A stretch of DNA of 6,650 nucleotides from an uncultured Lachnospiraceae bacterium (GTDB lineage: Bacteria > Bacillota_A > Clostridia > Lachnospirales > Lachnospiraceae). The notes under the pieces are model-generated. The model searched no databases. It was not told the origin of the DNA and worked only from the letters and a program-made list of their open reading frames with translations. The translations under genes and the position numbers were made by a program. Below, in pieces: positions 1 to 6,460 of the stretch; the stretch's first letter is position 1; each line of letters starts with the position of its first letter. The stretch spans positions 1 to 6,650 of the forward strand of contig CAMWWF010000166.1 of NCBI GenBank assembly GCA_947177885.1. Direction: 5' to 3'.

Positions 1-10
1 AGAATATATA

Positions 11-17
11 AAGGTGG
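11..17 (+). promoter_or_regulatory. Ribosome binding site of the sensor kinase (fixes a TTG start)
   Basis: AAGGTGG lies 9 nt before a TTG codon at 27-29. The kinase frame is closed upstream by TAA at 9-11, so no longer start exists in view. The ATG at 38-40 is in another frame. The TTG is therefore the best start. The TAA at 9-11 could also be the stop of an upstream operon partner, which cannot be judged from 26 bases. Confidence 0.7.
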
Positions 18-26
18 TGTGGGGCA

Positions 27-2582
27 TTGGATACAAAATGGAAAAACAGGAAAAAAGGAATTAGCTTTATTATCTTCTTCGCGGGAGCCAGCCTGACGCT
101 GGCCGGCGGCATCGACCTTGCGCAGAACCTGCCGGGAGATTTCTGGAGACATCCGGATAAGGTGTTGCAGGAAGACTATCAGCAGAGCGGTCGTTTTAGG
201 GACTATATCTCAGGACGCCTGGAGGCTTTTCTGGCTATGGCCACCGATTCTTACAACGGCTATTATGACAATTACTATGACTATTATGATTACTATGGCT
301 ATGCCTATCCCGGCATTTCCGGCGTTGCGGAAGATGAGGTCACGATAATTACGCAGCAGCCTGTGCAGGAGCCTCTTGATGAAATACAGATTCCCTCCGA
401 GGAACTGGGGTTGTCTGACGAAGAGTTGGAAATGTATTATCATGAGTTGGATGAATATTATCGAAAGGAATACGAACTGAATCCTGACCAGTGGTACGAC
501 TATTGGTACGACTATAGGTACGACTATAGCCGGCAGGACCGGGAGGATTCCCTCACAGACCAGCAGCGGGAAAAAAATCGGAAGGAACTATGCAAAAAGA
601 TTGCCCAGCAGTATCACAACAGTATCAAAAGGGACCAGAATCTGCTCTATCTGGTGGCTTACGACGGCCAGGTTCTCTATGCCAATTCGGAACTGCTGGA
701 TACAGATGGCGGCCTGACCGCACCGGAAGGATACAATTTCCTGCTGCAATATGCAGATGGGAAAGTCAGAATTATCAAGGACGGAAATGAGTTGGATGTC
801 TACGGGGACGGCTATTACCGGGACAACAGCGAATGGTATGTGCCAGGCTACCGCAATTTTACAGTGGATGAGGAGATGAAAAAGGCCGTGATCTGCATAG
901 CCGCTGCCCAGGAACCCGTGCTGTATACATGGAGTTCGAACGCCAGGGGCAGCTATCAGCAGATGGACAATTCCTTGTACTGGATGCGTTACAATACTCT
1001 CGCAAACAGAAAATGGCTGATAAGCTGCATGGTGATTCTGGCAATAGGACTGGCGCTGCTGCTCATGGCATTCCTGTGCAGGAAGTCCAAGCGGGAGGCG
1101 GATGCGGCCATCGCCCGGTTCACCGGAAAAATCTGGTTTGAGGGAAAAATATTGCTGGGTCTGCTGTTTCTGTATTCTATATTTCTTCTCTGGATTACAG
1201 GGTTCAGCCAGAACTACGGAGATTTTTGGTACGAATGGGAGTACATGACAGCTGTGGACTACGGGTATGACGCGGCTTATCTCGGCAGATCCGTCACCTG
1301 GATGCTCCGCAGTCTTCCCGGCTGGGCCTATGTGATTCTCTTCTGGCTGGCATACCTGGCCGTCAACGACCTGCGCCGCAACCAGAAAGTATGGAAGCAC
1401 GGTCTGACAGCCAAGCTGCTCCGGACCTTTGGCGCCAGAGATCTGCGGCAGCCCTTGTCCGTGAGGACTGCGCGCCGCAACGTCGCAGCCTTTGCCGCCT
1501 GCGCCGTCTTCGGGCTGCTGATGCTGGCGGGAGGGGTAATCGGCTATACCCAGGGCTGCCACAACGCGGAAACTATCTGGGGCATGGGCTGCTTATTCTT
1601 CCTGATCCTGGTGGGATTTTTGGTGCTGCAATACCGGATCGGCGCGAAAAATATGGAGATTGCCCGGGATCTGGAGACATTGTCAAATCGTATCCGGGAT
1701 ATTCGAAACGGAAACTATGAGGAAAGCGGCGGCTTCGCAGGGAACGATGATTTTACCGAAGACAATGCGAAAAAAAGACTTGCTATCGGGAACAGTAAAT
1801 CCAATGAGAACAACACCCTCGCAGGCCATGATCTGGAGGATACCATGGCCCAGTTGGAGGACATCCGGCACGGCATGATTAGCGCTGTGGACGAACAGAT
1901 GAAGAGTGAGCGCATGAAGGTGGAACTCATCGCCAACGTGTCCCACGACATCAAAACGCCTCTGACCTCCATCATCAGCTATGTGCAGTTCCTCAAAGAA
2001 GAAAAAGAACTGCCGGAGCATGTGCGGGACTATGTAAAGATCCTGGACGAAAAATCCCAGCGGCTGAAAAACATGGTGCAGGATGTGTTTGCCGTGAGCA
2101 AGGCCGCCTCCGGGGAACTGCCCATGCACATGGAAAAGCTGGACTTCGGAAAACTGCTGCGCCAGACCCTGGCGGATATGGAAGAACAGATCGAGGGCAG
2201 CAGAGTCACTTTCCGCACGGAGATCCCGGAATCGCCGGTGATGATCCTGGCCGACGGCCAACGGATGTACCGTGTGTTCCAGAACTTGTTCCAGAACGCC
2301 ATACAGTACTCCCTGGACGGCTCCAGAGTGTTCGTAACCCTGCAGACCGACGGAAGCCTGGCGGTGGCCAGTGTAAAGAACACCTCCCATCTGGAACTGG
2401 AAAAAGGCAAGGATTTCACGGAGCGCTTTACCAGAGGGGATCAGAGCCGCACCGACGGCGGCAGCGGCTTGGGACTGTCCATCGCCCAGAGCTTCACGGA
2501 AGCCTGCGGCGGATCCTTTAGCTGGGAGACCAATGCGGACCTGTTTGTGGTGACGGTTTCTTTCCAGATTCTGGACAATTAA
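27..2582 (+). CDS. Membrane sensor histidine kinase, six TM segments, Tyr-rich extracytoplasmic domain
   Basis: This is an 851-residue two-component sensor kinase of the inner membrane. Visible in order: TM1 at about 11-31; an extracytoplasmic domain at about 32-329 with Tyr/Asp-rich tracts at 76-94 and 156-168; TM2 at about 330-351; TM3 at 372-392; TM4 at 432-447; TM5 at 484-507; TM6 at 517-537; a HAMP-like connector at about 545-625 with a polar insert; a HisKA domain with HDIKTPLTS, putative phospho-acceptor His640; and a HATPase_c domain at about 740-848. The ATPase domain has an N-box (NLFQNAIQYS, 753-762), an F-box-like stretch (FTERFTRGD, 797-805) and a G2 box (GSGLGLS, 812-818). A textbook DxGxG G1 box is absent, with VKNTS in its place. 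The C-terminal half resembles the VanS-like kinases common in Clostridia. The start is TTG. The cognate response regulator is expected just upstream, outside the window. The signal sensed cannot be inferred. Confidence 0.93.
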   Translation: MDTKWKNRKKGISFIIFFAGASLTLAGGIDLAQNLPGDFWRHPDKVLQEDYQQSGRFRDYISGRLEAFLAMATDSYNGYYDNYYDYYDYYGYAYPGISGVAEDEVTIITQQPVQEPLDEIQIPSEELGLSDEELEMYYHELDEYYRKEYELNPDQWYDYWYDYRYDYSRQDREDSLTDQQREKNRKELCKKIAQQYHNSIKRDQNLLYLVAYDGQVLYANSELLDTDGGLTAPEGYNFLLQYADGKVRIIKDGNELDVYGDGYYRDNSEWYVPGYRNFTVDEEMKKAVICIAAAQEPVLYTWSSNARGSYQQMDNSLYWMRYNTLANRKWLISCMVILAIGLALLLMAFLCRKSKREADAAIARFTGKIWFEGKILLGLLFLYSIFLLWITGFSQNYGDFWYEWEYMTAVDYGYDAAYLGRSVTWMLRSLPGWAYVILFWLAYLAVNDLRRNQKVWKHGLTAKLLRTFGARDLRQPLSVRTARRNVAAFAACAVFGLLMLAGGVIGYTQGCHNAETIWGMGCLFFLILVGFLVLQYRIGAKNMEIARDLETLSNRIRDIRNGNYEESGGFAGNDDFTEDNAKKRLAIGNSKSNENNTLAGHDLEDTMAQLEDIRHGMISAVDEQMKSERMKVELIANVSHDIKTPLTSIISYVQFLKEEKELPEHVRDYVKILDEKSQRLKNMVQDVFAVSKAASGELPMHMEKLDFGKLLRQTLADMEEQIEGSRVTFRTEIPESPVMILADGQRMYRVFQNLFQNAIQYSLDGSRVFVTLQTDGSLAVASVKNTSHLELEKGKDFTERFTRGDQSRTDGGSGLGLSIAQSFTEACGGSFSWETNADLFVVTVSFQILDN
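261..296 (+). repeat. Degenerate Tyr-Tyr-Asp codon repeat inside the sensor kinase
   Basis: Twelve codons read YYDNYYDYYDYY (residues 79-90), a degenerate 9-bp repeat of the form TAY TAY GAY with one AAT in place of a Tyr codon. Tyr codons continue to about 306 (GYAY). The third positions vary between T and C, so the repeat is stronger in protein than in DNA. That suggests selection for composition rather than recent slippage. Confidence 0.75.
492..527 (+). repeat. Three tandem copies of a 12-bp unit encoding WYDY-WYDY-RYDY
   Basis: TGGTACGACTAT occurs at 492-503 and identically at 504-515. A third copy at 516-527 differs only in its first base (AGGTACGACTAT). The unit is four codons, so gain or loss of copies keeps frame. 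The near identity at DNA level points to recent duplication by slippage. It encodes residues 156-167 of the kinase's extracytoplasmic domain. Confidence 0.9.
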
Positions 2583-2593
2583 CTGCGAAAATT

Positions 2594-2636
2594 ATCCCCC
2601 GGACCCCGCTTTTGTAATAAAACGGAGCCGGGGGAT
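2594..2636 (+). terminator. GC-rich hairpin after the sensor kinase, probable terminator
   Basis: ATCCCCCGG (2594-2602) pairs perfectly with CCGGGGGAT (2628-2636). Inside it, CCG-TTTT pairs with AAAA-CGG around a short loop, giving a long stem that begins 11 nt after the kinase stop codon. The plus-strand tail (ATACCTCTCTTAT) is only mildly T-rich. On the minus strand the hairpin is followed by ATAATTTT. Function as a plus-strand terminator is likely from position, but the weak T tract leaves room for an RNA-stabilising 3' hairpin instead. Confidence 0.65.
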
Positions 2637-2736
2637 ATACCTCTCTTATGCCGATTTCTTCTCTAACTCATATTCTCTGCAATCCCGTGTTCCCTGTCGC
2701 CAGATGTCCGATACTTAAACATTTTTATTATAATCC

Positions 2737-2765
2737 TTGCAATGCAAATAGGCAATTTATATAAT
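2737..2765 (+). promoter_or_regulatory. Candidate distal promoter of the LacI-family gene, with an odd palindrome at its -35
   Basis: TTGCAA (2737-2742) and TATAAT (2760-2765) are separated by exactly 17 bp. Start of transcription would be near 2772, giving a leader of about 95 nt. The -35 matches the consensus at four of six positions. It lies in TTGCAATGCAA (2737-2747), a perfect 5-bp inverted repeat around one base, which could be an operator. The region is AT-rich, so a chance match is possible. Confidence 0.4.
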
Positions 2766-2816
2766 CCATACATATTTCAATTCTCTATTTTTGTGAATCC
2801 TTTCATTTTTTTGCAT

Positions 2817-2845
2817 TTTACAAAACATTTTCCAAATAGTATAAT
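2817..2845 (+). promoter_or_regulatory. Strong sigma-A-type promoter of the LacI-family gene
   Basis: TTTACA (2817-2822) and a perfect TATAAT (2840-2845) are 17 bp apart. Transcription would begin at about 2852, at the first base of the ribosome binding site GAAGGAG (2852-2858). The leader would then be only about 15 nt. CATTTT elements at 2804, 2814 and 2826 cover and flank the -35 box and might bind a regulator, possibly the gene's own product. Confidence 0.7.
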
Positions 2846-2866
2846 ATGGTCGAAGGAGTGAATATC

Positions 2867-3868
2867 ATGAAAAAAGCAAACTCTGCCCCTACCATGAAAG
2901 ATGTGGCATCCGAAGCAGATGTAGCGCTGAGTACGGTTTCAAAAGTAGTAAACGGTCTGCCCGTCAGAGAACCTTATAAGACGAAAGTGGAGGAGGCCAT
3001 TCAAAAACTGAATTATCATGTAAACAGCTACGCCAAGGGCCTGAAAACCGACAAGACCGGCACAGTTGCGCTGCTGATACCAAATCTTTGGGAGCCTTTT
3101 TTTGCCGTATTAACCCATCATATCAACCAGGCATTGCAGAGCCGGAAGTATCGGATGCTGCTATGCACCACAGATTTCAACCCAGAGTTGGAGCAGGAAT
3201 ATGTGGCCATGCTCCAGAATAACAAAGTAGACGGAATCATCGGCCTCACCTACAATCCCAACCTGATTGTCCCCGAGGGGGTTCTCTTTGTATCCATTGA
3301 CCGCTCCATGGGTTCCGGCATCCCCTGTGTGGCATGCGATAATTTCATGGGCGGTCAGTTGGCTGCCGAAAAGCTTGCGGACCTGGGCTGTCGCAATGTG
3401 GCCTTCCTCCGCACAGGATCTTCGCTGAACAATGAGCCCAACAAGCGCAAGGCTGGATTTGAAAATGGATGTCTTGTCAAAAAAATGAACTACGAGATGC
3501 TGATTCTTGAAGATGGCGAATCGTTTGAAAGATTTGACGCCTTCCTGGCAGAACATATGGACCAGGGGAAATTATCTTTCGATGGCATTTTCTGTGTGAC
3601 GGACAAGGTGGCCTGCTATATAATAAAGGTATTAAAGAAAATGCATCTGCGGATCCCCGAAGATGTGCAGGTAATCGGCTTCGACGGAATCCGGCAGTTT
3701 GGGGACTCCGAATATGTCTGCTCCACCATCGTCCAGCCTGTTCGGGAGATGGCACAGACATGTGTGAATCTTCTGCTGCAGGAATCCGCTGCCGCCAAGC
3801 CGCTGCTCATGTGTCTGCCCGTCTCTTACGCCTGTGGTGGGACTACACATGAGCAGGTACAACAATGA
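2867..3868 (+). CDS. LacI/GalR-family transcriptional repressor, likely controlling the adjacent sucrose genes
   Basis: This 333-residue protein has the usual length and order of the LacI family. An N-terminal helix-turn-helix at about 9-30 (TMKDVASEADVALSTVSKVVN) is followed by a hinge helix at about 50-60 (SYAKGLK, with Leu59 at the usual lever position). A periplasmic-binding-protein-like effector and dimerisation domain spans about 65-325 (VALLIPNLWEPFFA, VDGIIGL, VIGFDGI). The start at 2867 is preferred because GAAGGAG lies 8 nt before it. An in-frame ATG at 2846 overlaps the junction with the -10 box and has no binding site. The gene converges with the fructokinase across 16 bp. Such repressors normally release DNA on binding a sugar or sugar phosphate. 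Control of the fructokinase-GH32 operon is inferred from proximity only. Confidence 0.93.
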   Translation: MKKANSAPTMKDVASEADVALSTVSKVVNGLPVREPYKTKVEEAIQKLNYHVNSYAKGLKTDKTGTVALLIPNLWEPFFAVLTHHINQALQSRKYRMLLCTTDFNPELEQEYVAMLQNNKVDGIIGLTYNPNLIVPEGVLFVSIDRSMGSGIPCVACDNFMGGQLAAEKLADLGCRNVAFLRTGSSLNNEPNKRKAGFENGCLVKKMNYEMLILEDGESFERFDAFLAEHMDQGKLSFDGIFCVTDKVACYIIKVLKKMHLRIPEDVQVIGFDGIRQFGDSEYVCSTIVQPVREMAQTCVNLLLQESAAAKPLLMCLPVSYACGGTTHEQVQQ

Positions 3869-3884
3869 TTCCCAAAGCCGTGAC
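3869..3884. other. 16-bp convergent junction without a visible terminator
   Basis: The repressor ends with TGA at 3866-3868 and the fructokinase, on the other strand, ends with TAA at 3887-3885. The spacer holds no hairpin or T tract, and none is evident just inside either gene. Transcripts from both sides may therefore run into the opposing gene and produce antisense 3' ends. Confidence 0.6.
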
Positions 3885-4853
3885 TTAGTTCTTTCTGCTC
3901 TCTATGAAGGCTTCCACTTCCTCCACCCAGGGCATCACCCGCAACGCGCCCCTTCTGGTAGTAATGATAGAAGCCGCCGCATTGGCAAAAGTCAGCATCT
4001 TTGTCAGCTTCTCCCTGTCCAGATTGTCCAGACCATATTGCAGCACATGGTGCAGGCAGCAAGCCCCAAAGGTATCTCCCGCTCCCGTGGTCTCTATGGT
4101 CGTATTCTGCAGGAAGGGAGCAGCTTCCACCCGCCAATCCCCGTAATAGGCACGGCTCCCCTCCCGGCCCATGGAGAGCATAATCAGGGGAATATGATAT
4201 TGCTCCTGCAATTTCCGAATGCCTGCATCAAAATCCGCTTCCCCCGTAAACCACTGGATTTCATTGTCGGAAATCTTCAATATATCACACTGGGAAAAAC
4301 CGTATGCGGCCTGTTCTTTCGCCGCGTCAAGGCTTTCCCACAGAGGAGGGCGCAGATTCGGGTCAAAGGAAATCAACGCGCCGCTTTCTTTCGCAATCGC
4401 CGCAGCCCTCTTCGTCGCCCTGCGCACTTCCTCATGAGTCATGGAAAGTGTGCCAAAGTGAAAGATCTGTGTATTCCTGAGCAAATCCTCCTGTAACTCC
4501 TCCTCTCTCAGCATCATATCAGCGCCCGGATTGCGGTAAAAGGAGAAATCCCTGTCACCGCCAGACAAAGTCTCCACAAAGGCCAGAGTCGTCCGCACCT
4601 TTGGGTCCATGACCAGATTGGAGGTATCAATCCCCACATCATCTAAAACCTCCCTCAGACGATTCCCAAAAATGTCCTGTCCCACTTTCCCGATAAAAGC
4701 AGTTTTCCTTCCGGCCTTATGCAGCATGGCCAGCACATTGCAGGGAGCGCCTCCGGGATTGGCCTCATAGACGGGATTTCCCTGCTCACTTGTCCCATTC
4801 TCCGTGAAATCTATCAAAAGTTCTCCAAGCGCTACCACATCGAATCTCTTCAC
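3885..4853 (-). CDS. scrK: PfkB-family fructokinase
   Basis: A 322-residue cytosolic ribokinase/PfkB-fold kinase, expected to convert fructose plus ATP to fructose-6-phosphate. Visible features: the N-terminal strand with GELLIDF (10-16); the substrate-binding NPGGAPCNV (32-40, di-Gly pair); RDFSFYRNPGADMML (101-115) and SFDPNLRPPLW (162-172), both characteristic of fructokinases including plant enzymes; and the C-terminal ETTGAGDTFGA (254-264), with Asp260 as catalytic base and the anion hole. The start is GTG, with AGAAGGAGG 10 nt upstream. It follows the GH32 gene by 82 bp on the same strand, so the two are probably one operon. There it would phosphorylate the fructose released by the hydrolase. 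A related sugar specificity cannot be fully excluded, but the fructokinase motifs are strong. Confidence 0.92.
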   Translation of the reverse strand: MKRFDVVALGELLIDFTENGTSEQGNPVYEANPGGAPCNVLAMLHKAGRKTAFIGKVGQDIFGNRLREVLDDVGIDTSNLVMDPKVRTTLAFVETLSGGDRDFSFYRNPGADMMLREEELQEDLLRNTQIFHFGTLSMTHEEVRRATKRAAAIAKESGALISFDPNLRPPLWESLDAAKEQAAYGFSQCDILKISDNEIQWFTGEADFDAGIRKLQEQYHIPLIMLSMGREGSRAYYGDWRVEAAPFLQNTTIETTGAGDTFGACCLHHVLQYGLDNLDREKLTKMLTFANAAASIITTRRGALRVMPWVEEVEAFIESRKN

Positions 4854-4863
4854 TTTACGCCTG

Positions 4864-4872
4864 CCTCCTTCT
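4864..4872 (-). promoter_or_regulatory. Ribosome binding site of the fructokinase (supports a GTG start)
   Basis: On the minus strand AGAAGGAGG precedes the GTG codon at 4853-4851 with a 10-nt spacer. The remaining part of the 82-bp gap behind the GH32 gene (4854-4935) shows no convincing terminator or promoter. Only a short 5-bp inverted repeat (ATGAC/GTCAT) overlaps the GH32 stop. The fructokinase is probably translated from the shared message. Confidence 0.75.
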
Positions 4873-4935
4873 CACCACTCTTCATTAATCAAATACACAA
4901 CGCTCAAAGTTTTGCCTGTAAACGGAACCATGACT

Positions 4936-6423
4936 TTATACAAGGTCATACTTCACGACATTCATATTCACAGTCCCGTCCGCAATAAAGGAGATGCCGT
5001 CCGCCTCCTGTTCTGTGTACAACACAGCCGAGAGAACCTGTTCCCCATCATTTACAAAGACTTCCACGCTGAACCGATCAAGAATAATCCTCATTTTCAG
5101 CTGCCCGGCCGCATGATTTACCTTGCTGCGTCTCTGATGAATGATAGCCCTTCTGGAACCGGAAAATTTTCTGTCGATCTTCAGCACTGATTCTCCTGGG
5201 CGGAAGCTTAAGGATGTATGGTACAGATCGTTCTGGGCAAAACGAACCGCGAATTTCCTGTAAAGGTCGCATCCCTCCTCCGGGCGTATCGTCAACTCCA
5301 TGTCTATCCTGCGCCCCTTGATTTCCTCCAGCCTGATCATACCCGTAACGATTACATCATTATAGGAAACCCTGTTTTTCCTCATTTCCTTCAATTCCCT
5401 GACAGGCTTTTGGTACAGTCTCCCGTTCTTTATAGACAATTCTCTGGGCAGGCTCATCTGCCCGAACCAGGCTTCATCATGGTTCCTCCTGTGGTTACAG
5501 GTATCCCAGTTCTGCATCCAGCCGATCATCACCCGGCGCCCATCCGGTGTAAGAATTGTCTGTGGAGCATAAAAATCAATACCGTAATCTATAGATTGAT
5601 TCGACTCCTCCGTAAAATCCTCCGTCTCCCTGTCAAAGTCCCCAATCAGGCAGAGCGTCCCATTTCCATTGTGATACTCAAATGCGGAGGGAATCATGTC
5701 CTGGGGACTGGTGAGCAGCACCCACTTCCCGTCCAAAAAGAAGAAATCCGGGCATTCCCACATCTTTCCGAAGCGGTCATGGTTTGCGTCTAACACTTTT
5801 TTATAATGCCATTGAAAACCATCCTCACTCCCAAAAAGCAAAATCTGCCCGCTTCCATCCACAGACCGGTTCCCGATAACGCACCTATAGGAACCGTCTT
5901 CTTCCCTCCACATTTTCGGATCACGAAAGTCATATCTGCTTGCGCCCTCGGGCAAATCCTTTTCATCCAAAACAGGATTCTTCACATATTTTACATAATC
6001 CACCCCATCTCCCACAGCAAGACACTGGGTCTGGACTTCACTATAATCCCCATTGGACTGACGCTCTCTGACCACTCCCGTATACATCAACAACTGTCTG
6101 CCGTCAGGAAGCGTAATCGCGCTCCCCGAGAAGCACCCATCTCTGTCGTAGGTTTCATCCGGCGCCAGCGCCGCAGGCAGATACTCCCAGTGCAGCAGAT
6201 CCTCACTCACCGCATGTCCCCAATGCATGGGGCCCCAGTAGGAATTATACGGATGGTACTGATAGAACATATGATATTTCCCCTCGTACCAAGAAAATCC
6301 ATTGGGGTCATTCATCCATCCGGTGCGGGGGGATAGATGAAAATTCGGACGTTCCCCCTCCGAAATAGTCTTTCCGAACGCCTCCTCATATTTACGTGCT
6401 TCCCACAATGTCTGACTTGTCAT
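4936..6423 (-). CDS. scrB: GH32 sucrose-6-phosphate hydrolase / intracellular beta-fructofuranosidase
   Basis: A 495-residue glycoside hydrolase of family 32, the normal length for bacterial ScrB/SacA enzymes. All three catalytic blocks are present: WMNDPNG (36-42, nucleophile Asp39), YDFRDP (164-169, transition-state stabiliser Asp168) and WECPDFF (222-228, acid/base Glu223). FSGS (98-101) and DFYAPQ (283-288) also fit the five-bladed propeller. The C-terminal beta-sandwich spans about 350-495 (DRFSVEVFVNDG). There is no signal peptide, so it acts in the cytosol on sucrose-6-phosphate, sucrose or short fructo-oligosaccharides that have been imported. These substrates cannot be told apart from sequence alone, and scrB is used in that broad sense. 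The start is ATG with an in-frame TAA 9 nt upstream. It is the first gene of the operon visible in this window and is followed by the fructokinase. Confidence 0.94.
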   Translation of the reverse strand: MTSQTLWEARKYEEAFGKTISEGERPNFHLSPRTGWMNDPNGFSWYEGKYHMFYQYHPYNSYWGPMHWGHAVSEDLLHWEYLPAALAPDETYDRDGCFSGSAITLPDGRQLLMYTGVVRERQSNGDYSEVQTQCLAVGDGVDYVKYVKNPVLDEKDLPEGASRYDFRDPKMWREEDGSYRCVIGNRSVDGSGQILLFGSEDGFQWHYKKVLDANHDRFGKMWECPDFFFLDGKWVLLTSPQDMIPSAFEYHNGNGTLCLIGDFDRETEDFTEESNQSIDYGIDFYAPQTILTPDGRRVMIGWMQNWDTCNHRRNHDEAWFGQMSLPRELSIKNGRLYQKPVRELKEMRKNRVSYNDVIVTGMIRLEEIKGRRIDMELTIRPEEGCDLYRKFAVRFAQNDLYHTSLSFRPGESVLKIDRKFSGSRRAIIHQRRSKVNHAAGQLKMRIILDRFSVEVFVNDGEQVLSAVLYTEQEADGISFIADGTVNMNVVKYDLV

Positions 6424-6436
6424 AGCAACTTACATG

Positions 6437-6443
6437 CTCCTTT
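6437..6443 (-). promoter_or_regulatory. Ribosome binding site of the GH32 gene, long spacing, with an AUG-UAA start-stop pair
   Basis: AAAGGAG on the minus strand is 13 nt before the ATG at 6423-6421, longer than usual. One base after the site is ATG directly followed by TAA (6435-6430), a minimal start-stop that lies between the site and the true start. It is probably too close to the binding site to be used. No nearer AGGAG is present and no in-frame upstream start exists. Confidence 0.6.
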
Positions 6444-6448
6444 CCCAT

Positions 6449-6460
6449 GTTCTCTTACTA
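6449..6460 (+). repeat. 12-bp direct repeat, left copy (candidate target-site duplication)
   Basis: GTTCTCTTACTA is repeated exactly at 6602-6613. The two copies bracket the inverted-repeat element in the GH32 leader. The last three bases (CTA) also belong to the element's terminal inverted repeat, so the true duplication may be shorter, for example the 8-bp TTCTCTTA (6450-6457 and 6603-6610). Confidence 0.85.

Noticed and set aside
261..527. Repeats considered as a CRISPR array or structural DNA repeat
   Set aside because: The units are 9 and 12 bp, in frame and without spacers. They are codon repeats within a gene.
588..1562. Long open frame (324 codons) on the minus strand inside the sensor kinase gene
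   Set aside because: It has no recognisable motifs, is rich in His, Gln, Cys and Pro as expected from an antisense shadow, and overlaps a gene with clear kinase domains.
1683..2390. Minus-strand open frame of 235 codons opposite the kinase catalytic core
   Set aside because: It lies antisense to conserved HisKA/HATPase motifs and is a shadow of that reading frame.
2637..2736. Possible small gene, RNA or riboswitch in the AT-rich intergenic stretch
   Set aside because: No open frame with a ribosome binding site, no tRNA-like fold and no conserved riboswitch core was recognisable.
2846..2866. Upstream in-frame ATG extending the LacI-family protein by seven residues
   Set aside because: It abuts the TATAAT box, lacks a ribosome binding site and would precede the predicted transcription start. 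The start at 2867 has a well-placed GAAGGAG.
3834..4496. Plus-strand open frame of 220 codons opposite the fructokinase
   Set aside because: The minus strand encodes an intact fructokinase with all motifs. The plus-strand product has no family features.
5218..6336. Two plus-strand open frames opposite the GH32 gene
   Set aside because: They are antisense to a complete GH32 enzyme and show no domain or convincing start region.
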